DNA from: Micromonospora sp. MP36
Lineage (GTDB): Bacteria > Actinomycetota > Actinomycetes > Mycobacteriales > Micromonosporaceae
Length of the DNA stretch: 64,000 bases
Reading direction: 5' to 3'
Assembly (NCBI RefSeq): GCF_008119785.1
Contig: NZ_VSFA01000020.1
Coordinates: 28,605 to 92,604 of the forward strand
The notes under the pieces were generated by a model. That model was not told the origin of the DNA, ran no database searches, and saw nothing but the letters and a program-made list of their open reading frames with translations. A program made the translations under genes and the position numbers. Each line of letters begins with the position of its first letter. Position 1 is the first letter of the stretch. Positions 50,289 to 59,665 of this stretch are shown piece after piece.

Positions 50289-51764
50289 TCACAGTGCCGG
50301 TGGGGCGAACGTGCCGACCGTCGACTCCAGCGCGGCGGCCACCCGGTACATCCGGTCGTCGGCCATGGTCGGGGCCATGATCTGCAGACCGACCGGAAGC
50401 CCCTCGGAGAGACCGCACGGGACCGAGATGGCCGGCCCGCCGTACAGGTTGGTCGGAATGGTGAACAGGTCGGCCAGGTACATCTGGTACGGGTCGGAGG
50501 TGCGCGCCCCGATCGGGAAGGCCACGAACGGAGTGGTCGGCGAGATCAGCGCGTCGACCTGCTCGAACGCCGCGGTGAAGTCCCGGGTGATCAGAGTCCG
50601 GACCTTCTGCGCCTGCCCGTAGTAGGCGTCGTAGTAGCCCGAGGAGAGCGCGTACGTGCCGATCATGATGCGCCGCTTGACCTCGGGGCCGAAGCCGGCC
50701 TCGCGGGTCAGCGACATGACCTCCTCCAGCGACCGGTTGCCGTCGTCGCCGACCCGCAGGCCGAACCGGACCCCGTCGAAGCGGGCCAGGTTGGAGGAGC
50801 ACTCGCTCGGCGCGATCAGGTAGTAGGCCGGCAGCGCGTACTTGAAGTGCGGGCAGGAGATCTCGACGATCTCGGCGCCCAGCTTCGCCAGCGCCTCCAC
50901 CGACTCGCGGAACGCGGCCATCACGCCCGGCTCCGCGCCCTCCCCGGTGAACTCGGTGACCACACCGAGCTTCACCCCGGTCAGGTCGCCGGTCGCGCCG
51001 AGCTTCGCCGCAGCCACCACGTCCGGCACCGGGGCCGGGATGGAGGTGGAGTCGCGCGGGTCGTGCCCGCCGATCACCTGGTGCAGCAGCGCGGCGTCCA
51101 GCACCGTACGGGCGCACGGGCCAGGCGTGTCCAGCGACGAGGAGAACGCGACCAGGCCGTACCGGGAGGTGCCGCCGTAGGTGGGCTTGGCGCCGACCGT
51201 GCCGGTGACCGCGCCGGGCTGGCGGATCGAGCCGCCGGTGTCCGAGCCGATGGCCAGCGGCGCCTCGTACGCGGCCAGCGCGGCGGCGCTGCCGCCGCCC
51301 GAGCCGCCGGGAATCCGGGTCAGGTCCCACGGGTTGTGGGTCGGGCCGTAGGCCGAGTATTCGGTGGAGGAGCCCATGGCGAACTCGTCCATGTTGGTCT
51401 TGCCGAGCATCACCGTGCCCGCGTCGCGCAGCCGCTGCACAATCGTCGAGTCGTACGGCGGGCGCCAGCCCTGCAGGATCTTCGACCCGACCGTGGTGGG
51501 CACGCCCTTGGTGGTGAGCACGTCCTTCACGGCGACCGGCACGCCGGCCAGCGGACCCAGCTCCGCGCCGGCGGCCCGGCGCTCGTCCACGGTGCGGGCG
51601 GCGGCCAGCGCGCCCTCGGTGTCGACGTGCAGGAAGGCGTGGACCTGGTCCTCGACGGCGGCGATCCGGTCCAGGTGGGCCTGCGCCACCTCGACGGCGG
51701 AGGCCTCCCCGCTCGCCACGCGCCCCGCGATCTCGGCGGCGCTCAGTTTGGTCAGGTCGGTCAT
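50289..51764 (-). CDS. gatA: Asp/Glu-tRNA amidotransferase subunit A
   Basis: This 491-residue amidase-signature enzyme has the catalytic Lys in VPVAVKDVLTT (~80), then RIPGGSGGGSAAALA and the nucleophile region LAIGSDTGGSIRQPG with the cis-Ser and Ser nucleophile. It releases ammonia from glutamine for transfer to Glu- or Asp-tRNA bound by GatB. ATG 51764 overlaps the gatC stop by 4 bases (ATGA). Confidence 0.97.
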   Translation of the reverse strand: MTDLTKLSAAEIAGRVASGEASAVEVAQAHLDRIAAVEDQVHAFLHVDTEGALAAARTVDERRAAGAELGPLAGVPVAVKDVLTTKGVPTTVGSKILQGWRPPYDSTIVQRLRDAGTVMLGKTNMDEFAMGSSTEYSAYGPTHNPWDLTRIPGGSGGGSAAALAAYEAPLAIGSDTGGSIRQPGAVTGTVGAKPTYGGTSRYGLVAFSSSLDTPGPCARTVLDAALLHQVIGGHDPRDSTSIPAPVPDVVAAAKLGATGDLTGVKLGVVTEFTGEGAEPGVMAAFRESVEALAKLGAEIVEISCPHFKYALPAYYLIAPSECSSNLARFDGVRFGLRVGDDGNRSLEEVMSLTREAGFGPEVKRRIMIGTYALSSGYYDAYYGQAQKVRTLITRDFTAAFEQVDALISPTTPFVAFPIGARTSDPYQMYLADLFTIPTNLYGGPAISVPCGLSEGLPVGLQIMAPTMADDRMYRVAAALESTVGTFAPPAL

Positions 51765-52066
51765 GAAGCCACATCCTCGTCCAGGATCCGCGGGACGCGG
51801 AACCGCTGCTCCTCGGCGTCGGGCGCACCCGACAGCGCCTCCTGCGGGGTCAGGCACGGCGCCACCACATCCTCGCGGAGGACGTTCGTCAGCGGCACCG
51901 AGTGGGAGGTCGGCGGGATGTCCGCCGCGGCGACCTCGCCCACCTGGGCGACCGACTGGAGGATCACGTCCAGCTGGCCGGCGAAGGTGTCCAGCTCCTC
52001 CTCGGTGACGGCGAGCCGCGACAGTCGCGCGAGGTGCGCGACCTCCTCGCGGGAGATGGCGGCCAT
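51761..52066 (-). CDS. gatC: Asp/Glu-tRNA amidotransferase subunit C
   Basis: This 101-residue protein matches GatC: ISREEVAHLARLSRLAVTEEELDTFAGQLDVIL at the start and LREDVVAPCLTPQEALSGAPDAEEQRFRVPRIL at the end. It wraps GatA and holds GatB. It is coupled to gatA by ATGA. ATG 52066. 52067-52225 upstream holds no gene and should carry the gatCA promoter. Confidence 0.97.
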   Translation of the reverse strand: MAAISREEVAHLARLSRLAVTEEELDTFAGQLDVILQSVAQVGEVAAADIPPTSHSVPLTNVLREDVVAPCLTPQEALSGAPDAEEQRFRVPRILDEDVAS

Positions 52067-52225
52067 CGGGTGCCCCCTTCGTGGCTGTCCTGCTGCGTCT
52101 TCGGGTGCCGGCCGCGCGTTCGACGGTGGCGATGACGCGCGGTGACCGGAGCGAGTCTATTGTCCTGCGGTCACGGCGACGCCTCCGACTCCCCCTCCGG
52201 GTGCTCGGCGTCCCGTCGCCGCCCG

Positions 52226-54697
52226 TCATCGGGCCGGACGGCGCGGCCCGTCGGCGTCGGCGGTCGCCACCGGGTGGACCGGGCGGTAGCGGGACAGCCA
52301 GGCGACCAGTTCCTCGGCCGGCATCGGCCGGGCGTAGAACCAGCCCTGGGCCACGTCGCAGCCGGCGGCGTAGAGCAGCCGCCAGGTGCGCTCGTCCTCC
52401 ACGCCCTCGGCCACCACGCGCAGCCCGAGCGCCCCGGCCAGCTCGATCATCGACCGGACGATCGCCGCGTCGTCCGGGTCCTCGACCATCCCGAGAACGA
52501 ACGACCGGTCCACCTTCACCTCGGACAGCGGCAGCCGGCGCAGGTGCTGCAACGACGAGTACCCGGTGCCGAAGTCGTCCAGCGCGATGCCGACGCCGGT
52601 CCGGTGCAGCTGGGAGATGCTGGCCAGCACCCGCCGCGGGTCCGCCATCAGGGCGCCCTCGGTGATCTCCACCTGGAGCCGCTCCGGCGGTACGCCGTAC
52701 CGGGCGAGCCGGTCGGCGATCTGCTCGGCGATCTCGCCGGTGTGCAGGTCCCGGACGCTCACGTTGAGCGCGGCGCGCAGCGTGAGGCCGGCCGCCGACC
52801 ACTTCGCCAACTGCTCCACCACGTCGTCCACCACCCGGCGGGTGAGCAGCCGCATCACCGCGCTCTGCTCGGCGACCTGGATCAGCTCCCCCGGGTCGAC
52901 CATGCCTCGGCGCGGGTGCCGCCAGCGCAGCAGCGCCTCGACCCCGACGACCTCGCCGGTCGCGATGGCGATCTGCGGCTGGTAGTACATGGTGATCTCG
53001 CCCGGGTCCCCGGCCGGGTCGTCCCCACCGCCGCCCGTCCGGACCGGGGCCTCGTCGCCGACCAGCCCTCCGCCGGACGCCTCCGGTAGCCGGTCACCAG
53101 GGGTGCCCGCCGACGCGTCGGTCCCGACCTGGCGGGCGGCCCGGCGGCGGATCGGGTCGGCGTTCGTGACGATCCGGTTGATCAGCTCGTCGTCGTGCCG
53201 CAGGTCGACCCGTTCGCGCCGGCGCAGCCGCCACCGCCCCGACCCCTGCCCCGGCCGCACGGCGACGGCGCGCCGGCGACCATTGCGGGCCGCACCGTCG
53301 GCCCGGGCCGGGGCGGCCAGGCCGGGCGCGGCCGCGAGGGCGGCGCCGTCGCCACCGCGTACGCCGGGCGGCGGCGCGACGGGTATGGCCGGCGTGGTCT
53401 CCAGGACGCGGCGCAGGTCGGCCAGGAGGCTGAGCCGTTCGGCCGAGTTGTGATCGGACTCGGCCGCGTAGACGGCGACCGTGTCGTTACGGTGCTTGGC
53501 GTCGTACATGGCCACGTCGGCGTGGCGCATCAGGGTGGCGAAGTCCTCGCCGTGCTCGGGGAACATCGCGACGCCGATCGAGCCGCCCACGTCCAACGGG
53601 AGCCCGTCCAGCGGGACCGGTTCGGCGAGCGCGGCGACCACCCGGTCGGCCAGTTCCCGGGCCTGGTCGGCGCCGGCCAGTCGGGGTACGACGATGGCGA
53701 ACTCGTCGCCGCCGAGACGGGCCACCAGGTGCCCCTCGTCCACCACGTCGGTCAGCCGGGCGCTCACCTCGACCAGCAGCCGGTCCCCCACCGCGTGCCC
53801 GAGGGCGTCGTTAACGTGCTTGAACCGGTCCAGGTCGAGCAGCAGCAGGGCGAGGTGGGCGTCCGGCTCGCCCCGGGCGGCCCGCTCGGCGTGCAGGTGC
53901 ACCTGCTCGGCCACCTCGGCCAGCAGCGCCTTGCGGTTGGGCAGCCCGGTGAGCGGGTCGAGGGCGGCCAGTTGCTCCTGCTCGGCGGAGAGCCGGGCCA
54001 TCCGGTAGACGGCGAAGAGCGGCACCAGCACCAGCGGGATCAACGCGGCGCTGGCCCGGGCGGCGGCGACCAGCACCGGGGCGAGCAGCAGCAGCGACCC
54101 GGTGGAGAGCAGCTCGTAGGCCAGGCCGAGCCGGACCCGGGGCCACCAGCGGGCCCCGAAGCGCAGCCGGATCGCCAAAGTGACCAGGCAGTAGTTGACC
54201 ACGAACCAGGCCGCGGCGGCGCCACCCACCACGGCCACGTCCGCCCAGTGCAGCCGCCCGCCGTCGAAGAGGTCGCCGGCGCCGAGCCGGGTGACCAGGT
54301 ACGCGGCGCCGAGCGCGCAGGCGTACTGGGCGGCGTTGAAGCCGGTGCGCCACAGGGCGTATCCCAGCCGCCAGCCGGAGACGGCCACCGCCACGGCCTG
54401 CACGGCGACGGCCGGGCCGAGCCCCCAGCCGAGCAGGATCGCGAACGTGAAGCAGGTCGACGGGAACACCGCCGAGGTCCGCCGCCGGCCGGGCGGCACG
54501 AACGGGCGGGCGTCACAGGCGACGGCGAGCGCCGCCATGGTCCAGAAGGCCACCGGCATGTCCGACAGCCGGTCCGGCAGCCCGGCCAGCGGCCCGGCCG
54601 AGACGAGCAGCGCCAGCACCCCGACCACCGCGACGAAACCGAAGAACGGCGCACCCCGCCCGGGCGGCACGGAGTTTCGCGGGTCGCCGGTCTCCAT
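52226..54697 (-). CDS. Membrane GGDEF-EAL protein with a long insert at the domain junction
   Basis: This 823-residue protein has six to eight membrane helices (~18-245), then LDPLTGLPNRKALL and an intact RLGGDEFAIVV (~325). The EAL domain is also intact: VEALLRWRHPRRG (~585), ALNVSVRDL, VEITEGAL, IALDDFGTGYSSL, EVKVDRSFV, VVAEGVED and AQGWFYARP. In relatives LLADLRRxLE runs directly into GExxxxYQPQ. Here about 130 Pro/Gly/Arg-rich residues separate LLADLRRVLE (~423) from GEITMYYQPQ (~565). It likely both makes and breaks c-di-GMP. ATG 54697. Confidence 0.85.
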   Translation of the reverse strand: METGDPRNSVPPGRGAPFFGFVAVVGVLALLVSAGPLAGLPDRLSDMPVAFWTMAALAVACDARPFVPPGRRRTSAVFPSTCFTFAILLGWGLGPAVAVQAVAVAVSGWRLGYALWRTGFNAAQYACALGAAYLVTRLGAGDLFDGGRLHWADVAVVGGAAAAWFVVNYCLVTLAIRLRFGARWWPRVRLGLAYELLSTGSLLLLAPVLVAAARASAALIPLVLVPLFAVYRMARLSAEQEQLAALDPLTGLPNRKALLAEVAEQVHLHAERAARGEPDAHLALLLLDLDRFKHVNDALGHAVGDRLLVEVSARLTDVVDEGHLVARLGGDEFAIVVPRLAGADQARELADRVVAALAEPVPLDGLPLDVGGSIGVAMFPEHGEDFATLMRHADVAMYDAKHRNDTVAVYAAESDHNSAERLSLLADLRRVLETTPAIPVAPPPGVRGGDGAALAAAPGLAAPARADGAARNGRRRAVAVRPGQGSGRWRLRRRERVDLRHDDELINRIVTNADPIRRRAARQVGTDASAGTPGDRLPEASGGGLVGDEAPVRTGGGGDDPAGDPGEITMYYQPQIAIATGEVVGVEALLRWRHPRRGMVDPGELIQVAEQSAVMRLLTRRVVDDVVEQLAKWSAAGLTLRAALNVSVRDLHTGEIAEQIADRLARYGVPPERLQVEITEGALMADPRRVLASISQLHRTGVGIALDDFGTGYSSLQHLRRLPLSEVKVDRSFVLGMVEDPDDAAIVRSMIELAGALGLRVVAEGVEDERTWRLLYAAGCDVAQGWFYARPMPAEELVAWLSRYRPVHPVATADADGPRRPAR

Positions 54698-54859
54698 CGC
54701 ACCTCCCGGGAACGGCCCTGGCGTGCGCCGTCACACGCCGTACGCCAATGAAACGCCCTCAGGCCCGGATTCCCGCCACGACAGTCACGAATCGGTCGTA
54801 GTCGTAATTAAGTTGGTATACGCGCCTCGACGTCACAAAGATCCACTTCGGGACCGGTG

Positions 54860-57013
54860 TCAGCCCTCGACGCGGGCCACCTCCCGGGCCGCGTCCGGGC
54901 CCGACTCCAGCAGCACCCGGAAGCCCTCCTCGTCGAGGACGGGCAGCTTGAGGCTGGCCGCCTTGTCGGCTTTGGACCCGGGGTTGTCCCCCACCACCAC
55001 GAAGCTGGTCTTCTTCGACACCGAGCCGGTCACCTTGCCGCCCCGGCTCTGGATCGCCTCGGACGCCTGATCGCGGCTGAACCCGGCCAGGGTGCCGGTC
55101 ACCACCACGGTCAGCCCCTCCAGCGGGCGCGGCCCCTCCTCGCCGGCCTCCTCGGCCATCCGTACGCCGGCCTCGGCCCACTTGCGCACCACCTCGCGGT
55201 GCCAGTCGACGGCGAACCACTCCTTGATGCTGACGGCGATGGTCGGGCCCACCCCGTCCACCGAGGACAGTTCCTCCTCGCCGGCCGCCTCGATCGCGGG
55301 GATGGACCGGAAGTGCCGCGCGAGGGCCTGCGCCGCGGTCGGGCCGACGTGCCGGATGGAGAGCCCCACCAGCACCCGCCACAGGTCCCGCTCCTTGACC
55401 ACGGCCAGGTTCTCCAGCAGCTTGGTGGCGTTGCTGCCCAGGCTGCCGTCCTTGTTGACGAAGAACGGCGAGCGGGCGAGTTGCTCGGCGTCGAGGTGGA
55501 ACAGGTCGCCCTCGTCCTGGATGATCCCGGCGTCGAGCAGCGCGGCGGCGGCCTTGTAGCCGAGCACCTCGATGTCGAAGGCACCCCGGCCGGCCAGGTG
55601 GAACACCCGCTCCCGCAGCTGCGCCGGGCAACTGCGGCTGTTGGGGCAGCGGATGTCGACGTCCGCCTCCTTCTCCGGGCGGAGCGGGGTGCCGCAGGCC
55701 GGACAGGTGGTGGGCATGACGAACGGGCGGGCGTCGGCCGGGCGCAGGTCGACCACCGGGCCGAGCACCTCGGGGATGACGTCGCCGGCCTTGCGGAGCA
55801 CCACCGTGTCGCCGATCAGCACCCCCTTGCGCTCGACCTCGCGGGCGTTGTGCAGGGTGGCCAGGGCGACCGTCGAGCCGGCCACGCGGACCGGTTCGAG
55901 GACGGCGAAGGGGGTGACGCGGCCGGTCCGACCGACGTTGACGTCGATGTCGAGCAGCTTGGTGGTCACCTCCTCCGGGGGGTACTTGAAGGCGATCGCC
56001 CAGCGGGGCGCGCGGCTGGTCGAGCCGAGCCGCCCCTGGATGGAGACGGGGTCGACCTTGACCACCACGCCGTCGATCTCGTGCTCGACGTCGTGCCGGT
56101 GCTCGGCGTAGTAGGCGATGTATTCGGCCACCCCGGCCAGGTCGGGCACCACCCGCCAGCGGTCGCTGGTGGGCAGCCCCCACGCCTTGAGCGCCGCGTA
56201 CGACTCGGACTGGGCCGTCGGCTGGAAGCCGTCGCGGGCGCCGATGCCGTGCACCACCAGGCGCAGCGGCCGGGAGGCGGTGATCCGGGGGTCCTTCTGG
56301 CGCAGGCTGCCGGCGGCGGCGTTGCGCGGGTTGGCGAACGGTGGCTTGCCCTGCTCGACCAGGCCGGCGTTGAGGTCGGCGAACGCGGCGACCGGGAAGT
56401 AGATCTCGCCGCGCACCTCCAGGAGGTCCGGCACGTCGGGGAAGTCGGCGGACGGCGTCAGCCGGGCCGGCACGTCCCGGATGCTGCGCACGTTGGCCGT
56501 GACGTCCTCGCCGGTACGCCCGTCGCCCCGGGTGGCGGCCCGGACCAGCCGCCCCTTCTCGTAGGTCAGGTTGATGGCCAGGCCGTCGACCTTCAGCTCG
56601 CAGAGGTAGGGAACCGGACCGCCGGCGTCCCGCTCGACCCGCTCGGCCCAGGCGGCCAGCTCCTCGTCGGCGAAGGCGTTGTCCAGCGAGAGCATCCGTT
56701 CGGCGTGGGTGACCGGGGTGAAGTCGGTGGAGAAGGTCCCGCCGACCCGCTGGGTCGGCGAGTCGGGGGTGCGCAGCGCCGGATATTCCGCCTCCAGCGC
56801 CTCCAGCTCGCGCAGCAGCTTGTCGAAGTCGGCATCCGGGATGGTCGGCGCGTCGAGCACGTAGTAGCGGTACTGGTGGTCGGTGAGCTCCTGGCTCAGC
56901 GTGGCGTGCCGCTCCCGCGCCTCCGGGGTCGGCTCGGCGCCCGCCGCCGCTTCCTGCGCCGGGCTGACCGTCTGGGGAACCCCGTCCTCGGACACCCTGC
57001 CGCTCTCGGTCAC
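54860..57013 (-). CDS. ligA: NAD-dependent DNA ligase
   Basis: This 717-residue protein has the domain order Ia (YRYYVLDAPTIPDADFDKLLREL), adenylation (CELKVDGLAINLTYEKG, adenylated Lys141), OB-fold, a Cys4 zinc site (CPACGTPLRPEKEADVDIRC ... NSRSCPAQLRE), helix-hairpin-helix and a C-terminal BRCT domain (LEGLTVVVTGTLAGFSRDQA). It seals nicks in replication and repair using NAD. The N-terminal ~28 residues are a non-conserved extension. ATG 57013. Confidence 0.97.
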   Translation of the reverse strand: MTESGRVSEDGVPQTVSPAQEAAAGAEPTPEARERHATLSQELTDHQYRYYVLDAPTIPDADFDKLLRELEALEAEYPALRTPDSPTQRVGGTFSTDFTPVTHAERMLSLDNAFADEELAAWAERVERDAGGPVPYLCELKVDGLAINLTYEKGRLVRAATRGDGRTGEDVTANVRSIRDVPARLTPSADFPDVPDLLEVRGEIYFPVAAFADLNAGLVEQGKPPFANPRNAAAGSLRQKDPRITASRPLRLVVHGIGARDGFQPTAQSESYAALKAWGLPTSDRWRVVPDLAGVAEYIAYYAEHRHDVEHEIDGVVVKVDPVSIQGRLGSTSRAPRWAIAFKYPPEEVTTKLLDIDVNVGRTGRVTPFAVLEPVRVAGSTVALATLHNAREVERKGVLIGDTVVLRKAGDVIPEVLGPVVDLRPADARPFVMPTTCPACGTPLRPEKEADVDIRCPNSRSCPAQLRERVFHLAGRGAFDIEVLGYKAAAALLDAGIIQDEGDLFHLDAEQLARSPFFVNKDGSLGSNATKLLENLAVVKERDLWRVLVGLSIRHVGPTAAQALARHFRSIPAIEAAGEEELSSVDGVGPTIAVSIKEWFAVDWHREVVRKWAEAGVRMAEEAGEEGPRPLEGLTVVVTGTLAGFSRDQASEAIQSRGGKVTGSVSKKTSFVVVGDNPGSKADKAASLKLPVLDEEGFRVLLESGPDAAREVARVEG

Positions 57014-57167
57014 CGCTGTGAACCTCCCGTGATCGTGCTACCCCCGCACCGTAGCGGGCAGGGCTGACAATCATCCCCTCACCCGCCCTGGCCAGGCACG
57101 CGACACCAGCATGCGCCGGGCCGCCGGGCCCCGACCACCCGCCGGGTCACCGGCCGGCCGGGGTGGG

Positions 57168-58181
57168 TCAGTCGTTGGGGGTGGCGAGGGTGGTGAGCTG
57201 GTCGGCGTACTCGATGCGGGTGGACCACTCGACAGGCCAGGCGGACATGCCGTGGGCGGCGCCGAGGAAGGCGCCCGCGAGGGCGGCGATGGAGTCCGAG
57301 TCGCCGGCCGTGGTGGCGCCCCGGGCCAGCGCGGCGACCGGGTCGTCGGCGTGCCGCAGCGCGCAGAGCAGCGCGGTCGCCAGGGCCTCCTCGGCGATCC
57401 AGCCTTCCCCGGTGAGCCGGCACGGGTCGCCGCCGTCGTCGGGGTGGGCCAGCGCCGCGTCGAGCCGGCCGAGGACCCGCAGGCACTCGTCCCACCCCCG
57501 GGCGATGAACTCCTCCGGCGTCGCCTCGCCGGGGCGCTGCCACAGGTCGCCCAGCCAGTCGGCCCGGTAGACCGTCCGCTGCTTCCGGGCCCGCGCGGCG
57601 AGCAGGCCGGGCAGGTCGGCGAGCGCGGCGCCGTCGCGCAGCAGCCGGACCGCGTACGCGGTCAGCTCGCTGGCCGCCAACCCGGTCGGGTGCCCGTGCG
57701 TCAGGCCGGCCTGAAGCTGGGCCAGCCCGGCGAGGGTGTCGAGGTCGACGTCGAGCAGCCCGACCGGGGTGACCCGCATGTTCGCCCCGCAGCCCTTCGA
57801 GTCGGCGACCGTCGCCTGCTGCCAGCGGACGCCCCGGTCGAGCTCGGCGCAGGCTCGCAGGCAGGTCATCCCCGGCGCGCGGTTGTTGTCCGGGCTGACC
57901 GCCCAGGCGAGGAACCGCTGCCGCAGCAGCGGCTCCACCACCTCCGGGGTGTACGCGGGCGCGTCGTGCAGCGCCCAGGCCACCGCGAGCGCCATCTGGG
58001 TGTCGTCGGTGACCAGCGCTGGGTCGCCGGTCAGCTCCCGCGGGCCGGCGGGGCCGTAGCGGCGGACGATCTCGGCGACGGTCAGGAACTCGGTGGGCCG
58101 GCCCAGAGCGTCGCCGTAGGCGAGGCCGAACAGCGAACCGGAGGCGCGGCGCGGCGAAGAGTCGATCACGGTGGTGATCAT
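57168..58181 (-). CDS. ADP-ribosylglycohydrolase-family protein
   Basis: This 337-residue protein has SGSLFGLAYGDALGRPTEF, the metal-binding LVTDDTQMALAVAWAL, a central NNRAPGMTCLRAC and the C-terminal metal site TTAGDSDSIAALAGAFLGA. These Asp/Thr residues bind two Mg ions in DraG/ARH enzymes. It removes ADP-ribose from a protein or small molecule; the target is unknown. I chose ATG 58181 (MITTVIDSSPRRA); the frame opens to 58274, but that region is basic and not conserved-looking. Confidence 0.85.
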   Translation of the reverse strand: MITTVIDSSPRRASGSLFGLAYGDALGRPTEFLTVAEIVRRYGPAGPRELTGDPALVTDDTQMALAVAWALHDAPAYTPEVVEPLLRQRFLAWAVSPDNNRAPGMTCLRACAELDRGVRWQQATVADSKGCGANMRVTPVGLLDVDLDTLAGLAQLQAGLTHGHPTGLAASELTAYAVRLLRDGAALADLPGLLAARARKQRTVYRADWLGDLWQRPGEATPEEFIARGWDECLRVLGRLDAALAHPDDGGDPCRLTGEGWIAEEALATALLCALRHADDPVAALARGATTAGDSDSIAALAGAFLGAAHGMSAWPVEWSTRIEYADQLTTLATPND

Positions 58182-58212
58182 GCACCGCCGACGCAAGCCG
58201 CGCCGGAGGCGG

Positions 58213-58581
58213 TCAGTCCCAGCAGAGGCAGAACGGATGCCCGGCCGGGTCGGCGTAGACCCGGAAGCCCTCACCCTCGCCGGGCAGCCGCCGCGCGCCC
58301 AGGGCCAGCGCCGCCTTCTCCGCGGTCTCGATGTCGTCCACCGTCACGTCGAGGTGGAACTGCTGCGGCCGGTCCGGGTCGGGCCAGTCCGGCGCGCGCA
58401 GGTTGAGGGCCTGCTGGAAGGCGATCCGCGGCTGGTGCCCCGGCGGACCGCCGAGCACCACCCATTCGTCGCCGTCGGAGTTGTCCTCGATCAGCGGGAG
58501 GCCGAGCAGCTCCGCGTAGAAGCCGGCCAGCGCGCGCGGATCGGGGCAGTCGATCACCACGGAACGCAGCTGTCCAATCAT
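58213..58581 (-). CDS. VOC (glyoxalase/bleomycin-resistance fold) protein
   Basis: This 122-residue protein has two beta-alpha-beta-beta-beta repeats: LRSVVIDCPDPRALAGFYAE and FHLDVTVDDIETAEKAALAL, ending FRVYADPAGHPFCLCWD. Such proteins act as resistance or isomerase enzymes; the activity is unknown. Start ATG 58581 or 58590: GGGGCAGG lies too close to the latter, so I prefer the former. It is in a run of minus-strand genes with short gaps. Confidence 0.75.
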   Translation of the reverse strand: MIGQLRSVVIDCPDPRALAGFYAELLGLPLIEDNSDGDEWVVLGGPPGHQPRIAFQQALNLRAPDWPDPDRPQQFHLDVTVDDIETAEKAALALGARRLPGEGEGFRVYADPAGHPFCLCWD

Positions 58582-58616
58582 GCCGGTCATCCTGCCCCGG
58601 GGGTGCGACAGGAAAC

Positions 58617-59621
58617 CTACTCCTCGGCCAGCCGCCGGCCGGCGTCCCGGCACGCGGCGAGGACCGCTCGGGCGTACGCCGGGGTGGCGCCGGCCAGGCC
58701 GCAGGCGGGGGTGACCACCACCTGCTCGGCGAGCCGACGGCGGGGGAAGCCGAGCTGGTCCCAGACCCGGCGTACCCGGTCGGCGACCTGGGCCGAGGTG
58801 GGGGCGCGACCGGCGGGCGGCGGCAGCGCGGGCGCGGCGCCGGCCAGCAGCCCGAGCCCGGCGTCGATCGCCTCGCCGAGCGGGTCCAGGTCGGTGACCA
58901 GCTCCAGGTCGAGGGCGACGCCGGCGGCCCCGGTGGTACGGATCAGTTCCAGCGGCACGTCGGGCGCGCAGCAGTGCACCAGGGTCGGCACTCCGGTCGC
59001 CTCGACCACGTCGCGCAGCAGCCCTCTGGCGACCTCCGGCTCCACCGCCCGGTAGGTGCCGAAGCCGCTCTCGGTGGGCACCCGGCCGGCCAGCGCCGCC
59101 GGCAGGGACGGCTCGTCGAGCTGGAGCAGCACCGACGCGCGGGGCAGCCGCCGGGCCACCGCCTCGACGTGCCCGCGCAGCCCCTCGGCGAGCGAGCCGG
59201 CGAGGTCCCGCACCGCACCCGGGTCCCGGATCATCCGGCCGCCGATCGGCAGCTCCACCGACGCGGCCAGGGTGAACGGGCCGGCCGCCTGGACCTTGAC
59301 CGGGCCGGTGTACTCCTCGGCCTGCTCGGCGAGTTGGTCGAGGTCGCGCTCCATCAGGTCGCGGGCGCGGCGCAGGTCCTTGCCGGGGCGCGGCGCGACC
59401 CGCCAGCGGGCCGCGAACAGCTCGACCGGCAGCTCGACGAGCAGCCCGGCGGTCCGGCCGATCAGGTCGGCGCCGGGACCCCGGGCGGGCAGCTCCGGCA
59501 GGTGCGGCAGGACGGGCAGCTCGCCGAGCACGATGCGCTGCGCCTCGGCGATGTCGGTGCCGGGCAGCGAGCCGATGCCGGTCGCCGCCCCGGCGGGCCA
59601 GGGCCAGGGCTGATCACTCAC
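58617..59621 (-). CDS. MetE-core protein (C-terminal-half cobalamin-independent methionine synthase-like)
   Basis: This 334-residue protein has ATGIGSLPGTDIAEAQRIVL, PVKVQAAGPFTLAASVELPI, LLQLDEPSLP, zinc-ligand TLVHCCAPDVPLE and TPACGLAGATPAYA. It corresponds only to the catalytic C-terminal half of MetE; the N-terminal folate-binding half is absent. Such core proteins transfer a methyl group to homocysteine from an unknown donor. In M. tuberculosis a homologue sits next to ligA, and the same order is kept here. ATG 59621. Confidence 0.8.
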   Translation of the reverse strand: MSDQPWPWPAGAATGIGSLPGTDIAEAQRIVLGELPVLPHLPELPARGPGADLIGRTAGLLVELPVELFAARWRVAPRPGKDLRRARDLMERDLDQLAEQAEEYTGPVKVQAAGPFTLAASVELPIGGRMIRDPGAVRDLAGSLAEGLRGHVEAVARRLPRASVLLQLDEPSLPAALAGRVPTESGFGTYRAVEPEVARGLLRDVVEATGVPTLVHCCAPDVPLELIRTTGAAGVALDLELVTDLDPLGEAIDAGLGLLAGAAPALPPPAGRAPTSAQVADRVRRVWDQLGFPRRRLAEQVVVTPACGLAGATPAYARAVLAACRDAGRRLAEE

Positions 59622-59665
59622 CGCCGCAGACTATCCGGTGCCCGGCCCGCTCCCGCCGTGAAGGC

